Below are positions 53,067-60,880 of a DNA stretch of 64,000 bases, one piece after another. The notes under the pieces are model-generated. The model saw only the letters and a program-made list of their open reading frames with translations. It searched no databases and had not been told where the DNA came from. Each line of letters starts with the position of its first letter. The first letter of the stretch is position 1. This stretch comes from Rhodococcus triatomae BKS 15-14. Lineage in GTDB: Bacteria; Actinomycetota; Actinomycetes; Mycobacteriales; Mycobacteriaceae. The DNA is taken from the NCBI GenBank assembly GCA_000341795.1, contig AODO01000074.1:142213-206212 (forward strand). The letters are read 5' to 3'. The position numbers were made by a program, and so were the translations under genes.

Positions 53067-54007
53067 TGTCGCGGCGGTCGGCGCTGCCGACGCTCGGGGG
53101 CGCGGCGGTGGGTGGCGCCGTGCTTGGCACCGCGATCGCGAATCTCGCGGGCGGTCTGGGCCCTCGGGTGTTCGGGGTCTCCACCACCGGAACCTCGCCT
53201 GCGAGCGCGGACCATGCCCGCCGGATCGGCACCGAACTCGGCCGCACGGTCGACGTCGTCAGCCTGTTCGACGCCTGGGAGTGGCGGAATCCGTTCCCCA
53301 CCGCGGCGGTCACCGCGATCCGCGAGATGGGGTCGACCCCGGAGATCACCTGGGAGCCCTGGCATCCCGCGCGAGGTGCCGAACAGGGCGACTACCGGCT
53401 CGACGCCCTCACCGACCACGAAACGTACGTCCGCGAGTGGGCACGTGCGGCCGCCGGCTCCGGCGGTGACCTGTTGCTCCGCTTCGGCCACGAGATGAAC
53501 AGCGACTGGTATCCGTGGGCGGTCACCGTCAACGGTGGATCGCCGGACGCGTTCGTCGAAGGCTGGCGGTGGCTGCACGGGGTGTTCGCCGAGGAAGGCG
53601 CCACCAACGTGCGGTGGGTGTGGTGTCCCAACATCGTGCACCGGGACCGGGTGGACCTCCTCGCGGCCTGCTATCCGGGCAGCGACGTCGTGGACGTGAC
53701 CGCGGTGGACGGCTACAGCGCCTCGGAGTACGGCACCGCGCACCTGTCCCCCGAGGAGGTCTTCGGTCCGACCTTCGCGGCCGTCGACGAGATCGACGAC
53801 TCGAAACCGTTGTGGATCAACGAGACCGGCTGCGCACCCGGACCCGGAAAGACGGACTGGATCACCGGACTCGTCGATTACCTGAGCACCACCCGCGTCA
53901 GCGGTCTGGTGTGGTTCGAGATCGACAACGCAGGGAAACCGGACTGGCGTCTCACGAGCACGCCGGCCACGACCGTCACCGCACGACACGCTCTGAGAAT
54001 CTGGTGA
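53066..54007 (+). CDS. GH26-like glycan hydrolase, exported
   Basis: 313 residues. The N-terminus MSRRSALPTLGGAAVGGAVLG is a Tat-like signal with twin arginine. The catalytic domain resembles glycoside hydrolase family 26 (beta-mannanase type): the acid/base Glu143 lies in RFGHEMNSDWYPW and the nucleophile Glu253 in PLWINETG. Its ATG shares one base with the preceding stop (TGATG). In synthase-dependent polysaccharide loci a glycanase trims or releases the nascent chain, as BcsZ does for cellulose; that role is inferred. Confidence 0.85.
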   Translation: MSRRSALPTLGGAAVGGAVLGTAIANLAGGLGPRVFGVSTTGTSPASADHARRIGTELGRTVDVVSLFDAWEWRNPFPTAAVTAIREMGSTPEITWEPWHPARGAEQGDYRLDALTDHETYVREWARAAAGSGGDLLLRFGHEMNSDWYPWAVTVNGGSPDAFVEGWRWLHGVFAEEGATNVRWVWCPNIVHRDRVDLLAACYPGSDVVDVTAVDGYSASEYGTAHLSPEEVFGPTFAAVDEIDDSKPLWINETGCAPGPGKTDWITGLVDYLSTTRVSGLVWFEIDNAGKPDWRLTSTPATTVTARHALRIW

Positions 54008-54021
54008 AAGGTGTTGCACCC

Positions 54022-55320
54022 ATGAGAATGACAGTGATCGGCACCGGCTATCTCGGAGCCACCCACGCCGCCTGCATGGCGGAGCTCGGGCACGACGTCC
54101 TCGGCGTCGACGTCGACCCCGGCCGCATCGCGAAACTGGAGGCCGGAGAAGTCCCGTTCTTCGAGCCCGGCCTCGCGGAGGTGTTGCGCCGCAACATCGA
54201 CCTCGGCCGAATCCGGTTCACCGACTCCTACGACGAGGCCGCGGCCTGGGGTGACGTGCACTTCATCGCGGTCGGGACACCGCAGAAGAAGGGCGACCTG
54301 GGGGCCGACCTCCGGCACGTCGACGCGGTCGTCGATCAACTGGTGCCGAGGCTCACCGGCGACGCCGTCCTGTTCGGCAAGTCGACCGTGCCGGTCGGCA
54401 CGGCCGAGCGGCTCGCGGAACGCGCGACCGCGCTGGCACCCGGGGTCGACGTCGAGATCGGATGGAATCCCGAGTTCCTGCGCGAGGGATACGCGGTCGC
54501 GGACACCCTCCACCCCGACCGGGTGGTGCTCGGCGCAGCCCCGGGCGGTCGGGCGGAGCAGGTGGCCCGCGAGATGTACGCCCCACTGATCGAGGAGGGA
54601 ATCCCGTTCATCGTCACCGATCGGGCCACCGCGGAACTGGTGAAGGTGTCGGCCAATGCCTTTCTCGCCACGAAGATCTCGTTCATCAACGCGGTCGCCG
54701 AGGTGTGCGAGGCAGCGGGCGCTGACGTCGCCGCACTGGCCGAGGCGATCGGCCACGACCCTCGCATCGGCCGCCAGTTCCTCAACGCCGGACTCGGATT
54801 CGGCGGCGGATGCCTCCCGAAGGACATCCGGGCGTTCATGGCCCGCGCCGGCGAACTCGGGGCCGATCAGGCACTGACCTTCCTGCGCGAGGTGGACAGC
54901 GTGAACATGCGGCGACGCAGCCGTATCGTCGACATCGCCCGCGACACCTGCGGATCGCTCCTCGGTGCCCGCATCGCAGTGCTCGGCGCGGCGTTCAAGC
55001 CGAACTCCGACGACGTCCGCGACTCACCGGCACTGAACGTGGCCGGGCAGCTCCAGCTTCAGGGCGCCACCGTCACCGTGTACGACCCCAAGGCCGCGGA
55101 AAACTCCAGGCGCGTCTTCCCGACACTCGACTACGCGTCCTCGGTGATGGACGCGTGCGAGGGCGCGGACGCGGTTCTCGTCCTCACCGAGTGGCCGGAG
55201 TTCGTGCACCTCGACCCCCTCTCGGTCGGGGCGGTGACCCGCGGCAGGACCGTCGTCGACGGCCGCCTGTGCCTCGACCGGCGACGCTGGCAGGCGGCGG
55301 GATGGGAGTACCGCGCGTGA
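54022..55320 (+). CDS. ugd: UDP-glucose 6-dehydrogenase
   Basis: 432 residues. The NAD motif VIGTGYLGATHAA is at 5-17, the central substrate domain has WNPEFLREGYA, and the catalytic thiol is Cys264 in GFGGGCLPKD. AAFKPNSDDVRDSP is the C-terminal UDP-binding signature. It oxidises UDP-glucose to UDP-glucuronate in the cytoplasm. ATG 54022 follows GAAAGG ten bases upstream. Next to a processive synthase it indicates that the polymer may contain glucuronic acid. Its stop overlaps the start of the broken galU by 4 bases (GTGA). Confidence 0.93.
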   Translation: MRMTVIGTGYLGATHAACMAELGHDVLGVDVDPGRIAKLEAGEVPFFEPGLAEVLRRNIDLGRIRFTDSYDEAAAWGDVHFIAVGTPQKKGDLGADLRHVDAVVDQLVPRLTGDAVLFGKSTVPVGTAERLAERATALAPGVDVEIGWNPEFLREGYAVADTLHPDRVVLGAAPGGRAEQVAREMYAPLIEEGIPFIVTDRATAELVKVSANAFLATKISFINAVAEVCEAAGADVAALAEAIGHDPRIGRQFLNAGLGFGGGCLPKDIRAFMARAGELGADQALTFLREVDSVNMRRRSRIVDIARDTCGSLLGARIAVLGAAFKPNSDDVRDSPALNVAGQLQLQGATVTVYDPKAAENSRRVFPTLDYASSVMDACEGADAVLVLTEWPEFVHLDPLSVGAVTRGRTVVDGRLCLDRRRWQAAGWEYRA

Positions 55321-55945
55321 GCACCACACGGATCGGCACCGCGGTCGTCCCGGCCGCCGGACTCGGCACCCGCTTCCTGCCGGCGACGAAGTCCGTTCCG
55401 AAGGAGTTGCTGCCCGTGGTGGACACTCCCGCAATCGAACTCGTCGCCGCCGAGGCAGCGGAGGCTGGAGCGGATCGGCTGGTGATCGTCACGTCCGAGG
55501 GCAAGGACGGGGTGGTCACCCACTTCACGGAGGATCTCGTCCTGGAGAGGGCGCTGCACGCCGGCGGCAAGTCGCACCTGCTGGAGAAGGTCCGGCGGGC
55601 GCAGGGACTGCTGGCGGTCGAGTCGGTGGTGCAGGACGAGCCACGCGGTCTCGGACACGCCGTGGCGTGCGCGGAACCGGTCCTGCGGGACGACGAGGAC
55701 GCGATCGCGGTGCTGCTGCCGGACGATCTGGTGATGCCGCGCGGCGTGCTGGAGACGACGGCGCGGGTCCGGGCGAGCTGCTGATCGACGAGGGCCACCC
55801 GGTGCACGTGGTGGTGCACCGCGGCGGGCGACACGATCTCGGCAACCCGGGCGGCTACCTGCGCGCCGCCGTGGACGTCGCACTGTCCCACGACGAGTAC
55901 GGCCCGTCGCTGCGCAGATGGCTCGACGAGCGGCTGGGTCGCGGA
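55317..55945 (+). pseudogene. galU: UTP-glucose-1-phosphate uridylyltransferase with an internal deletion
   Basis: The first 154 residues from GTG 55317 are normal GalU (VVPAAGLGTRFLPATKSVPK, GLGHAVACAEPVL, AVLLPDDLVMP). The frame then ends at TGA 55782-55784, right after VRASC. From 55778 the +1 frame continues with the true GalU C-terminus (LLIDEGHPVHVVVH, RHDLGNPGGYLRAAVD). About 100 central residues of the 300-residue family, including sugar-binding parts, are missing and the frame is shifted, so the enzyme cannot be active. An assembly collapse is the alternative explanation. UDP-glucose must come from another galU. Confidence 0.85.
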
Positions 55946-56041
55946 GCCGGGACGTTCGACCCTGGTGCAACCGTCGCCGACGCACGAGGGTGGGGTGAGC
56001 CCGCATCACGCTGCGGGACAACCGACGACGAGGAGCGACTG

Positions 56042-56470
56042 GTGGGAACCGCGATCGCGCGACCGGGCAACGATGCGAGCTGGTACGTCGACCCGGATCG
56101 GCCCTGCGCGCGAACCCCCGAGACGTGGTGGTTCCCGCCGGCGCGGACCTCCCGAACCGCGACCGCCCGCATCGCCGCCCTGTGCGTGCAGTGTCCGGTG
56201 CGGGCCCAGTGCGCGGACGACGCCCGGACCTGCGACGACCGGTACGGCATCCGCGCCGGCGTGGACCTCCAGCACGTTGCCGACCCGGACCGGACCGTCG
56301 TGCTCACCCGGATCGCGCGGTCACCGGCACCGGACTGCGAGCCGATCGCGGTGGGCAGGCCGGGGCTTCGGCGTTCCCCTGCCCAGTTGATCGAGCCCAC
56401 CCGGGGCACCGCGGTCAGCGCTCCTCGAGCCCACCGGCTGCCGACCGGCCGTGCCCTGCTTGGTGGGTGA
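56042..56470 (+). CDS. WhiB-like iron-sulfur protein, atypical
   Basis: 142 residues from GTG 56042, which has AGGAG six bases upstream. Four cysteines fit the Wbl cluster: Cys22, Cys48-X2-Cys51-X5-Cys57 (RPCARTPETWWFPP and CVQCPVRAQC). The turn motif G(V/I)WGG is replaced by GIRAG, and the C-terminus is a long basic, proline-rich tail of about 60 residues. Wbl proteins bind [4Fe-4S] and regulate transcription with sigma-A. The frame is open upstream into the galU remnant, so a fused product is formally possible. Its last 56 bases overlap the convergent Lrp gene. Confidence 0.75.
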   Translation: MGTAIARPGNDASWYVDPDRPCARTPETWWFPPARTSRTATARIAALCVQCPVRAQCADDARTCDDRYGIRAGVDLQHVADPDRTVVLTRIARSPAPDCEPIAVGRPGLRRSPAQLIEPTRGTAVSAPRAHRLPTGRALLGG

Positions 56471-56927
56471 TGTGGTCGATCAGCGGTTGGGTGCGGTACT
56501 TGATACCCGTGGTCAGGACCAGGGTGGTCGAGGTGTGCGCGACACCGTCGATGCCGAGGATCCGTTCGAGGACGTGCAGCAGGTCCTCGTGTGAGGGTGC
56601 CGCGATGCGGATGAGCAGGTCCTCCCGGCCCGTGGTGGTGTGCGCCTCGAGCACCTCGGGGACGGCCCGCAGTTCCTCGAGGACGGCCTTGATCCTGCCC
56701 TGCACGGTCTCGGCTCCGACGAACGCCAGGACGGGCAGTCCCAGTGTCGGAAGATCGATGTCCGGTCGGTAGCCGGACACCACGCCGGTCTCCTCGAGAC
56801 GCCGCATCCGGGACGCGACGGTGTTGCGGGCAACGCCCAGCCGGGCCGCGAGATCCATGATCTGCGCGCGCGGATCGGCGGTGAGCAGTTCCAGCAGTGC
56901 GGCGTCGAGCTCGTCGATACTGATCAC
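56415..56927 (-). CDS. Lrp/AsnC-family regulator
   Basis: 170 residues. An N-terminal helix-turn-helix (LLTADPRAQIMDLAARLGVA, then NTVASRMRRLEETGVV) is followed by the alpha/beta ligand-binding domain (VLEAHTTTGREDLLIRIAAP). GTG 56927 is chosen because GAGGGG lies eight bases upstream; the longer frame begins in the divergent spacer. It is divergent from the indolepyruvate ferredoxin oxidoreductase gene, so it probably senses an amino acid or 2-oxo acid and controls that gene. Confidence 0.87.
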   Translation of the reverse strand: MISIDELDAALLELLTADPRAQIMDLAARLGVARNTVASRMRRLEETGVVSGYRPDIDLPTLGLPVLAFVGAETVQGRIKAVLEELRAVPEVLEAHTTTGREDLLIRIAAPSHEDLLHVLERILGIDGVAHTSTTLVLTTGIKYRTQPLIDHITHQAGHGRSAAGGLEER

Positions 56928-56985
56928 GGTGATAGCCCCTCGGTCGTGATGCGGGTCACAACTGAGCATACTGCCACGCTGATCG

Positions 56986-56998
56986 GTCAACTATTGAC
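56986..56998. promoter_or_regulatory. Operator candidate between lrp-like and ior genes
   Basis: GTCAA-CTA-TTGAC is a perfect 13-base palindrome near the middle of the 151-base divergent spacer. Its right arm TTGAC could double as a rightward -35 box. It fits an Lrp/AsnC site. Confidence 0.45.
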
Positions 56999-57078
56999 GC
57001 GAGCGACACCTCATTCCATCCTTGCTGCACCTCAGGTACGCATTTCGTCGCCACCGCCACCAGCAAAGGTGCCGCAAC

Positions 57079-60000
57079 ATGACCGAACTCGCCGACCGCC
57101 CGTCCGTCGCGAGACCGTACGACCTCGACGACCGGTACCGGCCCGGAACCGGCCCGGTGCTCCTGACCGGAGTACAGGCCATCGCGCGCCTCCTCGTCGA
57201 GCAGCATGTGCGCGACCTGCGCTGCGGCCACCGGGTCGCGACGTTCGTCTCGGGCTACCAGGGCAGCCCCCTCGGCACCGTCGACAAGATGCTGTCGGGG
57301 ATGCCGGACGTGCTCGACGAGCACGACATCACCTTCGTTCCCGGACTCAACGAGGAACTCGCGGCGACCTCCGTGTGGGGCAGCCAGGCCGACCTGAGCT
57401 CCTTCGGCGGCACCGCAACCCACGACGGCGTCGTCGGAGTCTGGTACGGCAAGGGACCCGGCGTGGACCGGGCAACCGACGCGCTGCGACACGCCAACAT
57501 GTACGGCGTCAGCGCCCGCGGTGGCATGCTGCTCCTCGTCGGCGACGACCCGGCCTCGAAGTCCTCCACCGTGCCCGCCGTCAGCGAGCGGTCGCTGGCC
57601 GCGATGGGCATCCCGGTCCTGTTCCCGCGCAACGCCGCCGAGATCGTCACGATGGGCATGCACGGCATCGCCCTGTCCCGCGCATCGGGCTGCGTCGTCG
57701 CCCTGAAGATCGTCGCCGACGTCGCCGACGGCGCCTGGAGCATCGACGGCACCCTCTCCGACCTCGACATCACCGTCCCGCGGATCGAGTGGGAGGGACG
57801 CCCGTTCACGTATCTGCAGCGCCCGATGGCCGCCCCGACGGACAGCATCATCGCCGAGGCCGACCTGCACGGGCCACGCACCGCGCTCGTCCGGGCCTAC
57901 GCCGACGCCAACGGGCTCGACGTCGTCGAGGTGAACCCGCGGTCGGCGCGGATCGGTTTCGCCGCCACCGGAACCACCTTCGACGCCCTGCGTCAGGCCC
58001 TGGTCGACCTCGGCGTCGACGAGCAGGCTCTGCACCGCGCCGGAATCCGGTTGCTGCGCATCGGTATGCCGACCCCGCTCGCCGCCGAACGCGTCCTCGA
58101 GTTCGCCTCCGGACTCGACCGCCTCGTCGTCGTCGAGGACAAGGTGGCCTTCCTCGAGACGCAGATCCGGGAGATCCTCTACGGCACCGACAGCACGCCG
58201 CAGATCCTCGGCAAGCGGGACGCGGACGGGCGGCCCCTGATGCCGATGGACGGCGAGCTGACCGCGGGCCGGTTGGCCGGGCCTCTGCGCCGGGTGCTCC
58301 GGGGCGTCGTCGAGACGACGCGGGCACTGCCGCCGCAGCTGTCCCTGGAGGTGCTGCCCACCAACCGCACCCCCTACTTCTGCAGCGGATGTCCGCACAA
58401 TCGTTCCACCGCACTGCCGGAGGGGTCGATCGGCGGCGGGGGCATCGGCTGCCACACCATGGTCACCCTGTCGGACCGCGAGGACAGCAGGGTCACCGGC
58501 CTGACACAGATGGGCGGCGAGGGCACCCAGTGGATCGGGCAGGCGCCGTTCACGGACATCCCGCACATGTTCCAGAACGTCGGCGACGGCACGTTCTTCC
58601 ACTCCGGGCAGCTCGCCGTCCAGGCGTGCGTCTCCGCGGGCGTCAACATCACCTACAAGCTGCTGTACAACGAGGTCGTCGCGATGACCGGCGCCCAGGA
58701 CGCGCAGGGCATGCTGACGGTGCCGCAGCTGACCCACAAGCTGACGACCGAGGGCGTCAGGAAGATCGTCGTCTGCGCCGACGAGCCCGAGCGGCACAGC
58801 AGGAAGCAGCTCGCCAAGGGCACGCTGCTGTGGCACCGCGACCGACTGGACGAGGCGCAGCGGATGCTCCGCGAGGTCGAGGGGGTGACGGTGCTGATCT
58901 ACGACCAGCACTGCGCCGCCGACGCCCGCCGCCAGCGCAAGCGCGGCACTCTCCCCCAACGCACGACACGTGTCGTCATCAACGAGGCGGTGTGCGAGGG
59001 CTGCGGCGACTGCGGCACCAAGTCGAACTGCCTGTCGGTGCAGCCGGTCGAGACGGAGTTCGGCCGCAAGACGCGGATCGACCAGACGTCCTGCAACACC
59101 GACTACTCCTGCCTCGACGGCGATTGCCCCTCCTTCGTCACCGTCGAGCAGGCGCCGACGAAGGCGAAGGCCGGGAAGACCGAGTCCGCCAAGAAGTCCC
59201 ATCCGGCACCGCCCGCGGTTCCGGACCCCACGCGGAGCGCGCCGACCGGAACCCAGAACGTGTACCTGGTCGGCATCGGCGGCACCGGCATCGTCACCGT
59301 GAACCAGGTGCTCGGCACCGCGGCACTGCGCGCCGGCTACGAGGTGGAGTCGCTCGACCAGATCGGCCTGAGCCAGAAGGCCGGTCCCGTCGTCTCGCAC
59401 CTGCGTTTCGGCACCGGCACACTGGAGCCGTCGAACCGGCTCACCCCGGGCAGCGCAGACGCGATCCTGGCGTTCGACCTGCTGACCACCGCGACTCCGA
59501 AGAACCTCTCGTTCGGCGATCCCTCGTCGACGGTCACGGTCGCGTCGACCAGCCGGACCCCGACCGGAGCGATGGTGTACGACAAGGGTGTTCGCTACCC
59601 CGAGGAGCAGCAGCTGCTGGACCGGCTCGGCGCCGTGTCCAGGACGGTGTCCTCGTTCGACGCGCTCGCCGCCGCACAGGAGCTGTTCGGCAACACGACG
59701 TCCGCGAACTTCCTGCTGATCGGCGCTGCATACCAGTCGGGTGGACTGCGCATCCCGGCCGACGCGATCGAGGAGGCCATCGGCATCAACGGGGTCTCCG
59801 TCGCCACCAACCTCGCGGCCTTCCGCTGGGGACGCGTCGCCGTCGCCGATCCCGGCGCGTTCCGCACCGCCACCGAGCATGCACCAAGGGCCGCGAAAGC
59901 CGTTCCCGCGCAGCTTCTGTCCGGCACCACGCTGGACGGCGAGGTCCGTCGCCTCGTCGGCCTGCGCGCCGCGGATCTCGTCGACTTCCAGTCGGAGAAG

Positions 60001-60552
60001 GTGGCCCGGAGGTACGTCGAGACCGTGCAGGCGATCTGGGAGGCCGAGCGGGCGGTGACCGACCGCACCGAGTTCAGCGAGGCCGTGGCCCGTGGACTGC
60101 ACAAGTTCACCGCGTACAAGGACGAGTACGAGGTGGCGCGCCTGCTCGTCGATCCCGACTTCCTGGCGGACGTCGGGTCGCAGGTCGCCGGCGGTACCCG
60201 TCTGACGTACAAACTGCACCCGCCCGCGCTGCGCGCCCTCGGCCGGAAGAAGAAGATCGGTCTCACGCCGAAGTCGCACGGCGCGCTGCGGCTCCTCGCG
60301 AAGGGCAAGGTGCTGCGCGGCACGAAGCTGGATCCGTTCGGCTACGCGCACGTGCGCCGGGTCGAGCGGGAACTGTTGGCGCACTACACCGCGACGGTGC
60401 GCGAGTTGGCGGCGACGCTGACGACCGACTCGTACGACCGCGCCGCCGAGATCGCCTCGCTGGCGGACCTGGTGCGCGGCTACGAGTCCGTCAAACTCGA
60501 CAATGTCGAGCTCTACCGCACCCGGCTCCGCGAACTCGGCGTCACCCCCTGA
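57079..60552 (+). CDS. Indolepyruvate ferredoxin oxidoreductase, fused alpha-beta subunits
   Basis: 1157 residues, the length of single-chain bacterial enzymes. The N-terminal half is the thiamine-diphosphate pyrimidine domain (FVSGYQGSPLGTVDKML) and the middle binds TPP (CSGCPHNRSTALPEG, GGEGTQWIGQAPF). A ferredoxin-like segment has Cys639-X2-Cys642-X2-Cys645-X5-Cys651 and a second CNTDYSCLDGDCPSF cluster. The C-terminal gamma-type domain starts near GIGGTGIVTVNQVLGTAALRAG. It decarboxylates aryl- or branched 2-oxo acids to acyl-CoA and reduces ferredoxin. ATG 57079 follows AAAGGT. Confidence 0.92.
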   Translation: MTELADRPSVARPYDLDDRYRPGTGPVLLTGVQAIARLLVEQHVRDLRCGHRVATFVSGYQGSPLGTVDKMLSGMPDVLDEHDITFVPGLNEELAATSVWGSQADLSSFGGTATHDGVVGVWYGKGPGVDRATDALRHANMYGVSARGGMLLLVGDDPASKSSTVPAVSERSLAAMGIPVLFPRNAAEIVTMGMHGIALSRASGCVVALKIVADVADGAWSIDGTLSDLDITVPRIEWEGRPFTYLQRPMAAPTDSIIAEADLHGPRTALVRAYADANGLDVVEVNPRSARIGFAATGTTFDALRQALVDLGVDEQALHRAGIRLLRIGMPTPLAAERVLEFASGLDRLVVVEDKVAFLETQIREILYGTDSTPQILGKRDADGRPLMPMDGELTAGRLAGPLRRVLRGVVETTRALPPQLSLEVLPTNRTPYFCSGCPHNRSTALPEGSIGGGGIGCHTMVTLSDREDSRVTGLTQMGGEGTQWIGQAPFTDIPHMFQNVGDGTFFHSGQLAVQACVSAGVNITYKLLYNEVVAMTGAQDAQGMLTVPQLTHKLTTEGVRKIVVCADEPERHSRKQLAKGTLLWHRDRLDEAQRMLREVEGVTVLIYDQHCAADARRQRKRGTLPQRTTRVVINEAVCEGCGDCGTKSNCLSVQPVETEFGRKTRIDQTSCNTDYSCLDGDCPSFVTVEQAPTKAKAGKTESAKKSHPAPPAVPDPTRSAPTGTQNVYLVGIGGTGIVTVNQVLGTAALRAGYEVESLDQIGLSQKAGPVVSHLRFGTGTLEPSNRLTPGSADAILAFDLLTTATPKNLSFGDPSSTVTVASTSRTPTGAMVYDKGVRYPEEQQLLDRLGAVSRTVSSFDALAAAQELFGNTTSANFLLIGAAYQSGGLRIPADAIEEAIGINGVSVATNLAAFRWGRVAVADPGAFRTATEHAPRAAKAVPAQLLSGTTLDGEVRRLVGLRAADLVDFQSEKVARRYVETVQAIWEAERAVTDRTEFSEAVARGLHKFTAYKDEYEVARLLVDPDFLADVGSQVAGGTRLTYKLHPPALRALGRKKKIGLTPKSHGALRLLAKGKVLRGTKLDPFGYAHVRRVERELLAHYTATVRELAATLTTDSYDRAAEIASLADLVRGYESVKLDNVELYRTRLRELGVTP

Positions 60553-60568
60553 CCCACTCCACTGGCCA

Positions 60569-60617
60569 GCTGAAGGTGGCCTTCGTCTCGTTGACGCGAA
60601 CGAAGGCCACCTTCAGC
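60569..60617. terminator. 18-bp hairpin after the oxidoreductase gene
   Basis: GCTGAAGGTGGCCTTCGT (60569-60586) and ACGAAGGCCACCTTCAGC (60600-60617) pair perfectly around a 13-base loop, 16 bases after the stop. The same sequence family is repeated just downstream. Confidence 0.7.
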
Positions 60618-60716
60618 CACACAACGGCTCGGGGCCGACCACCCCGACCACCCCCACCACCTACCGGCCGAAGGCCACCTTCATGCCGTTGACGCGAACG
60701 AAGGCCACCTTCAGCC
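60590..60716. repeat. Direct repeats of a hairpin arm (29 bp, twice)
   Basis: A 29-base segment beginning GTTGACGCGAACGAAGG and ending CCACCTTCAGCC occurs at 60590-60618 and 60688-60716, 98 bases apart. A partial copy (GAAGGCCACCTTCA) is at 60670-60683. GAAGGCCACCTTC is itself an interrupted palindrome, so several alternative hairpins can form. The whole gap 60553-60880 contains no gene I can support; it holds these repeats and the hairpin at 60825. Confidence 0.75.
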
Positions 60717-60824
60717 AAGGGGCGGGGGCGGGGTTGCGCAGCGACAACCTTTCAGCACGCCGCGGCCTACCCCGTCGAGCCGTCACCCGGCCCGTTCGGG
60801 AGCTGATCTCCGGCAGGCACCCGC

Positions 60825-60866
60825 CGACGAGGTGCCCGTCGGTTCCGTTGCGGGGGCACCTCGTCG
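60825..60866 (-). terminator. 13-bp hairpin after the leftward acyl-CoA synthetase gene
   Basis: CGACGAGGTGCCC (60825-60837) and GGGCACCTCGTCG (60854-60866) flank a 16-base loop and begin 15 bases beyond the synthetase stop. Confidence 0.65.
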
Positions 60867-60880
60867 CCGTCTCGGGAGCG

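Noticed and set aside
55667..56470. A genuine GalU-tail::WhiB fusion protein
   Set aside because: The WhiB part has its own GTG with AGGAG, and the upstream part is only a remnant of a deleted galU; kept as a formal possibility only.
56640..60692. 1350-residue rightward and 1142-residue leftward frames over the oxidoreductase gene
   Set aside because: Both are out-of-frame or antisense reads of the indolepyruvate ferredoxin oxidoreductase; the true frame has clear TPP and cysteine motifs.
60553..60880. CRISPR-like array
   Set aside because: Only two full repeats and one partial copy, no regular spacers, no cas genes; the repeats form terminator-like hairpins.
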